From Tessaracoccus bendigoensis DSM 12906 (GTDB lineage: Bacteria; Actinomycetota; Actinomycetes; Propionibacteriales; Propionibacteriaceae): a stretch of DNA of 64,000 nt. The translations under genes were made by a program, and so were the position numbers. This document shows positions 8,614-17,086 of the stretch, piece after piece. The stretch lies in NCBI RefSeq assembly GCF_900141915.1, contig NZ_FQZG01000011.1, forward strand, positions 1-64,000, given 5' to 3'. Numbering within the stretch: the stretch's first letter is position 1; each line of letters opens with the position of its first letter. The notes beneath the pieces were generated by a model that was not told the origin of the DNA, made no database searches, and saw only the letters and a program-made list of their open reading frames with translations.

Positions 8614-9462
8614 CTACTTGCCCGCGCCAGCGGTGAGACCGCCGATCAGGCGCTTCTCGATGATGCCGAACAGGATCACGACTGGCACGATCGCGATCAG
8701 TGCGACGGTGAACAGGTACTGCCAATCCTGGATGTAGAGCCCGAGGAATCGTGGCATCGACACCGTCAGCGGCTGGAGGTTCTGGTCCTGCACCAGGATC
8801 AGGGCGGCCGCATACTCGTTCCACGAGTTCACGAACACGAACACGATCGCGGTGACGATGCCCGGCCACACCAGCGGCAGCGAAATCTTGAACATCGTCT
8901 GGAGCCTGCCGAGGCCGTCGATCAGGGCCGCCTCATCGATCTCCTTCGGGACGGACGCGAAGAACGCCTGCATGATCCAGATCGCGAAGCTCAGGTTGAA
9001 GGCGCCGTTGATCAGGATCAGTGCACCCCAGACCGCATAGCCCTGCCAGCCCCGAAACTCCTGGTAGAGGCCGACCGCGAGGACAGTGGGCTGCAGCATC
9101 TGGGTGATCAGCACCAGCAGCAGGAACACCAGGCGACCCGGGAAACGGAACCTCGCCACGTAGTACGCGGCCGGTGTGGCCACGACCAGCACCAGCAGCG
9201 TCGCGCCGAAGGCGATCACGACGGTGGAGAGCAGCGATGCGGCGGGGTTGACCTCCGAGGACCACACCGACAGGTAGTTGCTCCACTGCGGATTCGCCGG
9301 GAAATAGGCCGGTGGGATCTCGGTCACCTCCAGCCGCGTCTTCAGCGAGGTGATGAACATCAGGGCGTACGGGAAGCCGAAGAAGGCCACGATGGCCAAT
9401 GCACCGATGACGACCAGCCACGGATTAGGCGTCTTCTGAATGCCATTTTGTCTTTTCGCCAT
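8614..9462 (-). CDS. Carbohydrate ABC transporter permease (MalG type)
   Basis: This 282-residue inner-membrane protein has six predicted membrane segments. The EAA loop that contacts the ATPase is EIDEAALIDGLGRLQTMFKISLPL, about residues 175-198. The N-terminal GFPYALMFITSLK block is typical of the second permease of CUT1 sugar importers. It begins 1 nt after the upstream permease gene and ends the operon SBP-permease-permease. No ATPase is encoded here, so a shared MsiK-type ATPase elsewhere is likely. The sugar is unknown. Confidence 0.92.
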   Translation of the reverse strand: MAKRQNGIQKTPNPWLVVIGALAIVAFFGFPYALMFITSLKTRLEVTEIPPAYFPANPQWSNYLSVWSSEVNPAASLLSTVVIAFGATLLVLVVATPAAYYVARFRFPGRLVFLLLVLITQMLQPTVLAVGLYQEFRGWQGYAVWGALILINGAFNLSFAIWIMQAFFASVPKEIDEAALIDGLGRLQTMFKISLPLVWPGIVTAIVFVFVNSWNEYAAALILVQDQNLQPLTVSMPRFLGLYIQDWQYLFTVALIAIVPVVILFGIIEKRLIGGLTAGAGK

Positions 9463-9463
9463 G

Positions 9464-10408
9464 TCAGTCCACCTCCTTCGTGGGCCGGACCACCACTAGA
9501 TAGATCGCGATGATCACCAAGCAGAAGAGAAAGTTGAGCACCGACAGCGCCGAGGAGACACCGGGGCCGAGCGCGCGCTGATATTCGTACATCAAGGTCG
9601 TGGTGATATGCCCGGTGTGGTAGCCGGGCGTCTCCTGGAGAATCCGCAGGATCGGCAGCGAGTTGAACACGTTGATGATGTTGATCAGAGCAGCGGTGGC
9701 GATGGCTGGGCGCAGCAGCGGCAGCACGATCTGGAAGTAGCGCTGAGTTGCGGTGGCTCCGTCGACATGGGCGGCTTCAAGAACGTCTGTCGGCACCGCC
9801 TGCAGACCTGCGAGGATCGTGTAGCTCGTGAACGGAAGAGAGACATAGATCGCGACGAACACCGCGATCCAGAATGCGCTGGTCGGGTCCTTGGTCCAGG
9901 CCCTTCCGACCTCGAGGATTCCTGTATCGACGAGCAGCCTGTTGAACAGGCCGACGTTTTCCTGCAGCCCGTAGCGGAACACGGTAGCCGTCATGACGAC
10001 GGAACAGGCCCAGGGGAGAATGATGAACAGTCGCAGGAGTTTGCGCCCTCGGAACGGTTTATTCAGGAACTGGGCGATGAGCAGCGACAGGAGCACCGTG
10101 ATGATGACGACCACGACCACCCAGACGACCGTGTTGAGGAGGATGCGGCCGATCGGGACCCCTGGGAAGGTGAGCGCACCGGCCGGCCCGATGTAGTTGT
10201 CGAGCCCGATCGGATCGTCGCTTCGCCGGATGCCCTGCTTGTTGTACTTGAAGAACGAGGTGTAGACCATCAAACCGGCCGGGTACAACACGACCCCGAC
10301 TATCAGGAGCAAGGTCGGCAGCAGCCAGGGCAGCGCGACGAGGGTCGCACGCCCCCGGCCTGCCCTTGGCCTACCCACCGTGGTCGCGGCGCGGGCTTTC
10401 TTTAACAC
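9464..10408 (-). CDS. Carbohydrate ABC transporter permease (MalF type)
   Basis: The 314-residue membrane protein has a basic N-terminus, a first membrane segment at about residues 25-47 (PWLLPTLLLIVGVVLYPAG) and an EAA loop VLEAAHVDGATATQRYFQIVLPLL in the C-terminal third. The order MalF-like then MalG-like matches CUT1 importers. A strong hairpin (10436-10477) lies between it and the upstream binding-protein gene and may lower its expression relative to that gene. Confidence 0.92.
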   Translation of the reverse strand: MLKKARAATTVGRPRAGRGRATLVALPWLLPTLLLIVGVVLYPAGLMVYTSFFKYNKQGIRRSDDPIGLDNYIGPAGALTFPGVPIGRILLNTVVWVVVVVIITVLLSLLIAQFLNKPFRGRKLLRLFIILPWACSVVMTATVFRYGLQENVGLFNRLLVDTGILEVGRAWTKDPTSAFWIAVFVAIYVSLPFTSYTILAGLQAVPTDVLEAAHVDGATATQRYFQIVLPLLRPAIATAALINIINVFNSLPILRILQETPGYHTGHITTTLMYEYQRALGPGVSSALSVLNFLFCLVIIAIYLVVVRPTKEVD

Positions 10409-10435
10409 GGGATACCTTTCCGGAGCCGCACTCCC

Positions 10436-10477
10436 GACTGACGGGAGACGCCCCGGTGGGTGCGTCTCCCGTCAGTC
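10436..10477 (-). promoter_or_regulatory. Intercistronic hairpin after the binding-protein gene, operon 1
   Basis: Perfect 16-bp arms at 10436-10451 and 10462-10477 (GACTGACGGGAGACGC and its complement) enclose a 10-nt loop. It starts 15 nt after the SBP stop and lies before the first permease gene. Such hairpins commonly protect or partly terminate transcripts so that the binding protein is made in excess. Confidence 0.75.
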
Positions 10478-10492
10478 ATGAAGTGAGTTGTC

Positions 10493-11782
10493 TCAGCTCT
10501 GAGCGTCGACCTGAGCCTGGATCTCCTTCAGCAGCGCGGCGGGATCGTCGGTGCCGACCCGGTAGGCGTTGCCCTGGAGAGAGGTCTGCAGTGCATCCCA
10601 CTGAGTGTTGCCAACGGGCAGGAACTTCACGATCGACAGTGCTTCGAGGAAGCCCTTCTCGTTGTCGGTGGTCGCATCGGCCTTGGCCTTCTCGATCATC
10701 GACGTGGTGACGGGCAGCAGCTTGGTGCCCTTGTACCAGCCCTCGTACATCGCGTCGGAGTACATGAGGTCGAGTAGCGCACCGGTGGCGGCCTTACGGT
10801 CGGCGTCCTCGTTGTTGAACGCGACGATGAAGTCGGTCACACCGGTGGTGACGCCGTCGCCACCCGCCTTGTCAGGGACCGGGGCGAGGGCGACGTTGAT
10901 GCCCTGGGCCTCGGCGTCGGCGACGATCTGCGAATGCCCGACGATCATGCCGAGCTTGCCGGCGTGCATGAGGTTGGCGACATCCTGACGGTTGTCCTCC
11001 AGCTTTGGCTGTGTGAGGCCCTCCGAGTGAAGCTTCTTCATCTCGGTGAATGCCTCGACGGCCTCCGGCGTGTCGGCGACGAGGTTCTCGCCGTCAACCC
11101 AGGTGCCACCGGCGCCCCAGAGCCACAGCGAGGACTCGACCTGGGCCTCTTCGCTGCCAAGCGGCATTCCGTAGCCGACCGTGCCGTCACCGAGGGCGAC
11201 CAGCTTGGTGGCGGCGTCTTCCATCTCGGCCCACGACTTCGGCGCGGCAGCGATACCGGCCTTCTCGAACAGGTCGGTGTTGTAGATGAGCATGCGGGCG
11301 CTGGCGATGTCAGGGGCCGCCCACTGGGTGCCGTCGGCGCCGACGCCGTTGGCCAGCAGCGACGGTTCGATGGCGGCGATGGTGTCTGCGCTGACGACCT
11401 CGTCGATCGGGTACAGGAGTCCGGCATCGGCCGATGCCGCGAAGGCGTTGTCGTTGAGGATGTCCGGGTAGTCACCGGCCTGGATCCGTGCCGAGATCTT
11501 CTCAGCGAATCCGTCCCAACCCTCGATCTGCAGGTTCACCTTGACCTTGGGGTAGGTCTCGTTGAACTTGGCGATGATCGCGTCCCAGTCGGACTTCGAT
11601 GAGTCGGCGTACGACGGCGCCAGGATGCTGATCTCGGTTTCGAGGTTTGCAGGATCGACGGCCGCAGGGGCACTGCCGTTGCTTCCCTCGTTCGAGGGGG
11701 ACTCTGTGGTTCCGCCACAGGCGGACAGCGCGAATGCGCTGACGAGAGCGACGGCGCCGATCTTGAAGACACGCTTCTTCAC
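10493..11782 (-). CDS. ABC transporter sugar-binding lipoprotein
   Basis: This 429-residue extracellular solute-binding protein has a lipoprotein signal MKKRVFKIGAVALVSAFALSAC, with Cys22 as the lipidation site after LSA, then a Ser/Gly-rich linker. The family-1 fold is seen in the block ISILAPSYADSSKSDWDAII, in TDLFEKAGI and in GKLGMIVGHSQI. It captures sugar outside the membrane and delivers it to the two permeases downstream. A recognisable promoter lies upstream at 11836-11865. No hydrolase or regulator is adjacent, so the ligand cannot be named. Confidence 0.92.
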   Translation of the reverse strand: MKKRVFKIGAVALVSAFALSACGGTTESPSNEGSNGSAPAAVDPANLETEISILAPSYADSSKSDWDAIIAKFNETYPKVKVNLQIEGWDGFAEKISARIQAGDYPDILNDNAFAASADAGLLYPIDEVVSADTIAAIEPSLLANGVGADGTQWAAPDIASARMLIYNTDLFEKAGIAAAPKSWAEMEDAATKLVALGDGTVGYGMPLGSEEAQVESSLWLWGAGGTWVDGENLVADTPEAVEAFTEMKKLHSEGLTQPKLEDNRQDVANLMHAGKLGMIVGHSQIVADAEAQGINVALAPVPDKAGGDGVTTGVTDFIVAFNNEDADRKAATGALLDLMYSDAMYEGWYKGTKLLPVTTSMIEKAKADATTDNEKGFLEALSIVKFLPVGNTQWDALQTSLQGNAYRVGTDDPAALLKEIQAQVDAQS

Positions 11783-11835
11783 GTGCGTTCCTTTCCTTAC
11801 GGGTCAAGGGCAACCAGAACCTGGCTGATGCGGTG

Positions 11836-11865
11836 ATCCTAGAAACGAACTGGGACGTTTGTGAA
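11836..11865 (-). promoter_or_regulatory. Promoter of sugar ABC operon 1 with operator-like inverted repeat in the spacer
   Basis: On the minus strand, TTCACA (11860-11865) and TAGGAT (11836-11841) are 18 nt apart, a plausible sigma-70-type promoter. An inverted repeat AAACG-N8-CGTTT (11843-11860) fills the spacer, the kind of site a LacI-type repressor could use. Further upstream, 11878-11902 holds an imperfect palindrome, CGTCGTAAC/GTTACCGACG. The rest of the gap up to 12046 shows no gene. Confidence 0.5.
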
Positions 11866-12046
11866 CAGCCAGCCCGGCGTCGTAACCGAATAGTTACCGA
11901 CGCAGGCCAGTCGCTCAGTCAAAGTGTTCGTTTTACGCTTGACCCGGTTGGTGGTGATAGGAAACAAATGAAGGAATCGCTCATTGTGGAGTGAGTGGTC
12001 CCTCCCTTGCCTGCTGTGGCAGCGTGGGTTTCGATCAGGCTGCCGC

Positions 12047-12973
12047 TCAGAATCCGAGACGGTTCAGATGCTTCGGGTCGCGTTGCCATTCCTTCAAGAC
12101 CTTCACATGGAGGTTCAGGTGCACGCGGGTGCCGAGCAGACGGTTGATCTGTTCCCTTGCGGTCGCGCCGATCTCACGCAGCCGTTCGCCCCGGTGGCCG
12201 ATGATGATGCCCTTCTGGGAATCGCGTTCGACCACAATGGAGGCGAAGATGTCGGTCAGAGGCTTGTCCTCAGGCCGATCGGGCCGCGGAAGGATCTCGT
12301 CGATCGTGACGGCTATGGAGTGGGGCAGTTCGTCACGCACTCCTTCTAGGGCGGCCTCGCGGATGAGCTCCGCGATCAGCGTCTCCTCGGGCTCGTCGGT
12401 GATCTCCCCGTCGGGGTAGAACATGGGGCCCTCGGGCAGGAGCGAGACGAGTTGGTCGCGAACGAGGTCGACGTTGTCCCCGCTGGTGGCCGAACACGGC
12501 ACGACTGAGGCCCACTCGATCCCCAGTTCCTCCGCCACCGCTGCAACGTCGACCAGGTGCGAGAGCTGACGTTCCTTGGAGACCAGGTCGGTCTTGGTCG
12601 CCAGAGCCACGAGGAGCGGCCTGCGGTCCAGTTTCGCCAGTTCACCGATGATGAACTTGTCGCCAGGCCCGATCCGCTGGTCGGACGGCAGACATACGCC
12701 CACGACGTCGACCTCGGCCCACGTCTCGAACACCAGGCTGTTCAACCTCTGGCCAAGGAGCGTGCGGGGGCGGTGCAGGCCGGGGGTGTCGATCAGGATC
12801 AGCTGACCATCCGGACGGGTGACGATGCCGCGCACCGCATGTCTGGTGGTCTGGGGCTTGCTGGAAGCGATCGCGATCTTCTGCCCGACAAGCGCGTTTG
12901 TCAGCGTCGACTTGCCTGCGTTTGGTCGGCCCACGAAGCACGCGAAACCCGAGTGGAATCGAGGTTCATTCAT
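12047..12973 (-). CDS. era: GTPase Era, ribosome assembly factor
   Basis: The 308-residue GTPase binds the 3' end of 16S rRNA during 30S maturation. G1 is GRPNAGKST at residues 15-23, G3 is IDTPGLH, and G4 is TKTD rather than the usual NKxD. The C-terminal KH domain carries GIIIGHRGERLREIG. The ATG at 12973 is preferred because AAAAGG lies about 9 nt upstream. An in-frame ATG three codons earlier has no room for a ribosome site, and the longer frame runs inside the upstream gene. It overlaps the CorC-like gene by 8 nt, which implies coupled translation. Confidence 0.95.
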   Translation of the reverse strand: MNEPRFHSGFACFVGRPNAGKSTLTNALVGQKIAIASSKPQTTRHAVRGIVTRPDGQLILIDTPGLHRPRTLLGQRLNSLVFETWAEVDVVGVCLPSDQRIGPGDKFIIGELAKLDRRPLLVALATKTDLVSKERQLSHLVDVAAVAEELGIEWASVVPCSATSGDNVDLVRDQLVSLLPEGPMFYPDGEITDEPEETLIAELIREAALEGVRDELPHSIAVTIDEILPRPDRPEDKPLTDIFASIVVERDSQKGIIIGHRGERLREIGATAREQINRLLGTRVHLNLHVKVLKEWQRDPKHLNRLGF

Positions 12974-14282
12974 CGTCGTCATCCTTTTCCCGGTCTGCCT
13001 CATCAGCGAGTTCTTCATCGGAGAGTCGGCGGGCGAGCACCGTGCCGATCTGGTGTCGTCGCCCGATTGCACGGTCCGCGATCAGTTCGATGCTACCGAC
13101 CAGGGCGCGGGACCCGGGGATGGGCACGAGATTGAGTTGCTTGGCCATCAGGCCGCCGACCGTGTCGACGTCGTCGTCGTCCAGGTCGAGGTCGAAGAGG
13201 GCACCCAGTTCGTCGATGGGCAGCCTTGACGAGACACGGTACCTCCCCTCCCCCAGCTCGGTGACGGCCGGCAGGTCATGGTCATACTCGTCAACGATCT
13301 CGCCGACGATCTCCTCAAGGATGTCCTCGATGGTCGCCATGCCGGCCGTGCCGCCGAACTCGTCAATGACCATCACCATGTGGGAATGGCTCAGCTGCAT
13401 GTCGTGCAGCAACTCGCTGACGGGTTTCGAATCGGGGCAGAAGGTGGCCGGGCGCATTATCTCCTCGACCCGCTCGCGCCGCTCGGCGTCCGGGAAGTCG
13501 TAGATGCGTTTGGCCACGTCTTTCAGGTAGACGACGCCGAGCACGTCATCCAGGTCCTCGCCGACCACCGGGATTCTGGAGAATCCGGAGCGAAGCGCGA
13601 GGGAGAGGAGTTGCCGAAGCGTGCGGTGCTTCTGGATATAGACCATGTCGGTGCGCGGGACCATCACTTCTTTGACGATGGTGTCGCCCAGTTCAAAGAC
13701 GGAGTGGATCATCTTGGATTCGCCGGCCTCGATCAGCTCGTTGGCCTCCGCCATGTCCACCAGATCCCTCAGTTCCGCCTCTGTGGCGAATGGGCCGTCG
13801 GTGTAGCCGCGGCCAGGTGTCATGACGTTGCCGATGAGGATCATCAGTTGCGCGATCGGGCCGAATACGGTGGTGAGGCCATTGATCAGCGGTTGGAACA
13901 TCAAGAGCGTCCGCTCCGGGTTCTGCCTTCCGAGCGTTCGGGGGGCGACCCCCCAGAGGATGAAGGAGATCACCAGCATGATGCAGATGGTCACGAGTGC
14001 GCGCGTCCAGTCGGCCTCGAACTGGGTGAACATGACGATGGTCGCCACCACGATCGCGGTGATCTCCAGCGCCATCCGAGAAAACATCACGGCGTTTATC
14101 GAAGGCGCCGGGTCCTGCGCGATCAGACGGATACGTTCGGCGCCGCGCTCCCCCTCCTCGACCAGCCGTTCCGCACGAGACTTGGTGATGACGCTGAGCG
14201 CGGTCTCTACGGCCGCCATTACAGAAGCTCCGACGGCGCACAACAGCGCGATGCCAAGCTCAATCCACTCGGACTGGGACAC
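12966..14282 (-). CDS. CNNM/CorC family membrane protein with CBS domains (hemolysin family)
   Basis: This 438-residue protein begins with a DUF21/CNNM membrane domain (about residues 1-180). A CBS pair around 200-330 contains KEVMVPRTDMV and SHSHMVMVIDEFGGTAGMATIEDILEEIVGEI. A CorC/HlyC C-terminal domain follows at about 345-420, then an acidic tail DDDDE. The family is linked to divalent cation efflux. It is the usual neighbour of ybeY and era in actinobacteria and is probably in one operon with them. The hemolysin label is historical and no toxin role is implied. Confidence 0.93.
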   Translation of the reverse strand: MSQSEWIELGIALLCAVGASVMAAVETALSVITKSRAERLVEEGERGAERIRLIAQDPAPSINAVMFSRMALEITAIVVATIVMFTQFEADWTRALVTICIMLVISFILWGVAPRTLGRQNPERTLLMFQPLINGLTTVFGPIAQLMILIGNVMTPGRGYTDGPFATEAELRDLVDMAEANELIEAGESKMIHSVFELGDTIVKEVMVPRTDMVYIQKHRTLRQLLSLALRSGFSRIPVVGEDLDDVLGVVYLKDVAKRIYDFPDAERRERVEEIMRPATFCPDSKPVSELLHDMQLSHSHMVMVIDEFGGTAGMATIEDILEEIVGEIVDEYDHDLPAVTELGEGRYRVSSRLPIDELGALFDLDLDDDDVDTVGGLMAKQLNLVPIPGSRALVGSIELIADRAIGRRHQIGTVLARRLSDEELADEADREKDDDDE

Positions 14283-14351
14283 GGGAACCTGATCAACTCG
14301 CTCGACTCGATGACTGTACCCGGGAATTGTAGCCCAGGCCCTGTTCCTGCC

Positions 14352-14810
14352 TCAGTTCGCGGCGGAGCGCGTCAACTCCCACCCGGCAATGATCCGGTCG
14401 TTCAGGTTGAACATGACGGCCTTCTCCTCCGGCTCGGCATGGTCGTGCCCCAGCAGGTGCAAGAGCCCGTGGATGAGCAGATACTCAATCTCTCCCTGCT
14501 GATCGCGGCCGTTCTCGGCGGCCTGACGGGATGTGACCTGTGGGCAGATCGCGATGTCACCCAGACGTCCGAGCACCATCTCGGTGTCGTCCCCCACGGA
14601 GCGCGGCTCATCCGGAAAGCTCATGACGTCGGTAGGGCCGGGCAGATCCATGAACCGTTCGTGCTTTTCGGTCATGGTCTCCTCGTCGACCAGCAGGACT
14701 GAAAGGTCGGCGAGCGGATGGATGCGCAGCAGGTCGAGCGCATATCGTGAAAGTGCGATGAGTGCCACCTCGTCGACCTCCATGCCGGACTCGTTGTTGA
14801 CGTCGATCAT
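14352..14810 (-). CDS. ybeY: Endoribonuclease YbeY, rRNA maturation
   Basis: The 152-residue metalloprotein has the family signature HGLLHLLGHDH near residues 114-124, whose three histidines bind the catalytic zinc. The block TDVMSFP around residue 60 and the start MIDVNNESG are also typical. YbeY acts in 16S rRNA 3' processing and ribosome quality control. Its ATG overlaps the phoH stop by 4 nt, so translation is likely coupled. Confidence 0.96.
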   Translation of the reverse strand: MIDVNNESGMEVDEVALIALSRYALDLLRIHPLADLSVLLVDEETMTEKHERFMDLPGPTDVMSFPDEPRSVGDDTEMVLGRLGDIAICPQVTSRQAAENGRDQQGEIEYLLIHGLLHLLGHDHAEPEEKAVMFNLNDRIIAGWELTRSAAN

Positions 14811-15790
14811 CTGCTGGCCCTCCGGCCCTGGTTGAGGCTCTCGAACTGGTCGTAGGCGGCCACGATTCGGCCGACCAACTTGTGGCGCACCACGTCGCGG
14901 GCCGTGAGTGTGCAGAACGCGATGTCGTCGATCCCGTCGAGGACCCCCTGGACACCGCGCAGGCCACTGGCCACCCCACCGGGCAGATCCATCTGCGTGA
15001 TGTCGCCGGTCACCACCATCTTCGAACCGAACCCGAGCCTGGTCAGGAACATCTTCATCTGTTCCATCGACGTGTTCTGTGCCTCATCGAGGATGATGAA
15101 CGCGTCGTTGAGTGACCGGCCGCGCATGTAAGCCAGGGGGGCGACCTCGACGGTGCCTGAGGTGAGCAGCTTCGGCACGGAGTCCGCGTCGACCATGTCG
15201 TGCAACGCGTCGTAGAGCGGGCGCAGGTAAGGGTCGATCTTGTCGTTGAGGGTGCCAGGCAGAAACCCGAGCCTCTCCCCCGCTTCGATGGCCGGACGGG
15301 TGAGGATGATCCTGCTGACCTCCTTCGCCTGCAGAGCCTGCACGGCCTTCGCCATGGCCAGGTAGGTCTTGCCGGTGCCGGCAGGCCCGATGCCGAACAC
15401 GACGGTGTGCCGGTCGATCGCATCGACGTAACGCTTCTGGTTCAAGGTCTTGGGGCGAACGGTGCGACCCCTGGAACTCACGATGTTCTGGGTGAGGATC
15501 TCCGCGGCATTCGCCGTCGGGTCCTCGCTCATCTGGATGACCCGCTCGACCGTCTCCGCGGTCAGACCCTGACCCGTCCGGATGATGGCAATCAGCTCGG
15601 TGAGGATCTCGGCGGCCTTGGCGACCTGCCCGGCCTCACCGGAGAGGGTGATCTGCCCGCCCCTGACATGAAGGTCGGCGTCGAGGTGCGACTCGAGGAT
15701 CCGTAGGAAGTCGTCACGGGGGCCGAGGAGGTTGATCATGTCGATCGACGTCGGCACGGCGACGGTTCGGGTGGCAGGCTGCTGGGGCAA
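14807..15790 (-). CDS. phoH: PhoH-like ATPase
   Basis: The 327-residue protein has an N-terminal KH-like part and a P-loop ATPase domain. Walker A is GIGPAGTGKTYLA (about residues 132-144), and Walker B is AFIILDEAQN near 220. RPAIEAGERLGFLPG and VVTGDITQMDLP are PhoH family blocks. It precedes ybeY by a 4-nt overlap, the standard pairing linked to RNA metabolism. The start is odd: the frame has no ATG or GTG upstream of the TTG at 15790, while a CTG at 15805 has AAGGA 7 nt before it and may be the real start. Confidence 0.94.
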   Translation of the reverse strand: MPQQPATRTVAVPTSIDMINLLGPRDDFLRILESHLDADLHVRGGQITLSGEAGQVAKAAEILTELIAIIRTGQGLTAETVERVIQMSEDPTANAAEILTQNIVSSRGRTVRPKTLNQKRYVDAIDRHTVVFGIGPAGTGKTYLAMAKAVQALQAKEVSRIILTRPAIEAGERLGFLPGTLNDKIDPYLRPLYDALHDMVDADSVPKLLTSGTVEVAPLAYMRGRSLNDAFIILDEAQNTSMEQMKMFLTRLGFGSKMVVTGDITQMDLPGGVASGLRGVQGVLDGIDDIAFCTLTARDVVRHKLVGRIVAAYDQFESLNQGRRASR

Positions 15791-15864
15791 CGATTGGCTG
15801 GTCAGGATCTGGTCCTTGGATGCTTGCGATGAAAATGGAAACCAGGCAAGTCTACTCTCGCTGC

Positions 15865-16293
15865 TCAGTCTTCCAGCGGGGCGTCATCCTCGTCGTCCGA
15901 GATGATGTGCATCGCCGCCTCCTCGGCGCTGGCGGCGCCGCCGCTGATCCCGACGTCGACGCCCAGAGTGTCTTCGTGGCCACTGCCCTGCACCGACATG
16001 AGTCGCCCGGCGCGCTCGGAGCCGACCTGTCGGGCCTCGCGGTGCGGGTTCCACTCGGCGGCGCCCTCCGTGCGTTCGGGTTCCTCCTGTTTGATGCGCA
16101 TCTCGAGAGTCTCCCCCTGACGCATCTCTGAAGGCGTGTTTCCGAAGCCTTGGGCAGGCGACCAGTGGTCGGGGGCGATGAAGCCCTCGTCGAGGACGTC
16201 TTTGACGCCCCGGTTGATCAAGGAGTCTGCCTCCTGCAGCTGATCCAGCTGCTCAGACTCCTCAGGGACACCGTCAAACTCCTGTTCACTCAT
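15865..16293 (-). CDS. DUF5709 domain protein
   Basis: This acidic, soluble protein of about 142 residues has the DUF5709 pattern seen across actinobacteria. DSLINRGVKDVLDEGFIAPDHWSP is followed by ETLEMRIKQEEPE and a C-terminal region ending in DDEDDAPLED. The function is unknown. The ATG at 16293 (MSEQEF) is preferred over a TTG two codons earlier. CAGTAT lies 6 nt before the ATG and could be a -10 for a leaderless transcript. It is divergent from the queuosine-precursor transporter gene. Confidence 0.85.
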   Translation of the reverse strand: MSEQEFDGVPEESEQLDQLQEADSLINRGVKDVLDEGFIAPDHWSPAQGFGNTPSEMRQGETLEMRIKQEEPERTEGAAEWNPHREARQVGSERAGRLMSVQGSGHEDTLGVDVGISGGAASAEEAAMHIISDDEDDAPLED

Positions 16294-16366
16294 AACCAAA
16301 TACTGCCACGCCCCTTGCCGACCGGGTGGGACAACGCGCAGGGGAAGGGGCCGATCTGCGTCGGCG

Positions 16367-16372
16367 TAGAAT
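16367..16372 (+). promoter_or_regulatory. -10 box for a leaderless transporter mRNA
   Basis: TAGAAT ends 6 nt before the GTG start at 16379, so transcription would begin at or next to the start codon. There is no ribosome-binding site between them. Confidence 0.6.
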
Positions 16373-16378
16373 GCCCCG

Positions 16379-17086
16379 GTGCAAACCGAACTCGAAGCCC
16401 CACCTCAGCCACGCTTCGCGACCCGCCCGCCCGGCGTCTATGACGTGGTGCTCGCCCTCTTCTGCTGCCTTCTGTTGATCTCGAACGTCGCCGCGGTCAA
16501 GCTGATCCAGTTCGGCCCCGATGTTGAGGTCTGGGGCTTCCCGGTGCTCCCGGTCATCACCGACGGCGGGGCGTTGCTGTTTCCCCTGACCTACGTGCTC
16601 GGCGACGTCCTTGCGGAGGTCTACGGCTGGAGGGGGGCGCGGCGCGCCATCACCATCGGGTTCGCCACATCCGTGGTGGCGTCGCTGACCTTCCTCGCGG
16701 TCGGCGCCATGCCCCCGGCTGCTGATTGGGGCAACCAGGACGCATACGTGGCGATCCTCGGGTTCGTGCCCCGCATCGTCGTGGCGTCGTTGATCGGCTA
16801 CGCGGTCGGGCAGTTGCTGAACGCCTGGGTCCTTGTCCGGCTGAAGGCAAGGACGAAGGAGGGGTCGCTGTGGGCGCGGCTGCTCGGTTCAACCCTGGTG
16901 GGCGAGGCGGCCGACACGACGCTGTTCTGCATCATCGCGTTCGCCGGGATCATCACCGGAGGCACGCTGATCAACTACATCATCGTCGGGTACGTCTACA
17001 AGGTGGCGATCGAGGCGCTGTTCCTGCCCGTCACCTACAAAGTGATCAGGCATGTGAAGCTTCGCGAACCCAGCTACGCGGAGTAG
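16379..17086 (+). CDS. Queuosine precursor transporter (YhhQ/VUT family)
   Basis: The 235-residue integral membrane protein has about six hydrophobic segments. The conserved early block LISNVAAVKLIQFG is followed by FPLTYVLGDVLAEVYGWRGARRAI, and later by GEAADTTLFCIIAF. YhhQ proteins import preQ0, preQ1 or queuine for tRNA modification. The gene is convergent with tgt, which inserts such a base into tRNA, and the two 3' ends overlap by 13 bp. The pairing supports a salvage role. The GTG start is probably leaderless. Confidence 0.92.
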   Translation: MQTELEAPPQPRFATRPPGVYDVVLALFCCLLLISNVAAVKLIQFGPDVEVWGFPVLPVITDGGALLFPLTYVLGDVLAEVYGWRGARRAITIGFATSVVASLTFLAVGAMPPAADWGNQDAYVAILGFVPRIVVASLIGYAVGQLLNAWVLVRLKARTKEGSLWARLLGSTLVGEAADTTLFCIIAFAGIITGGTLINYIIVGYVYKVAIEALFLPVTYKVIRHVKLREPSYAE

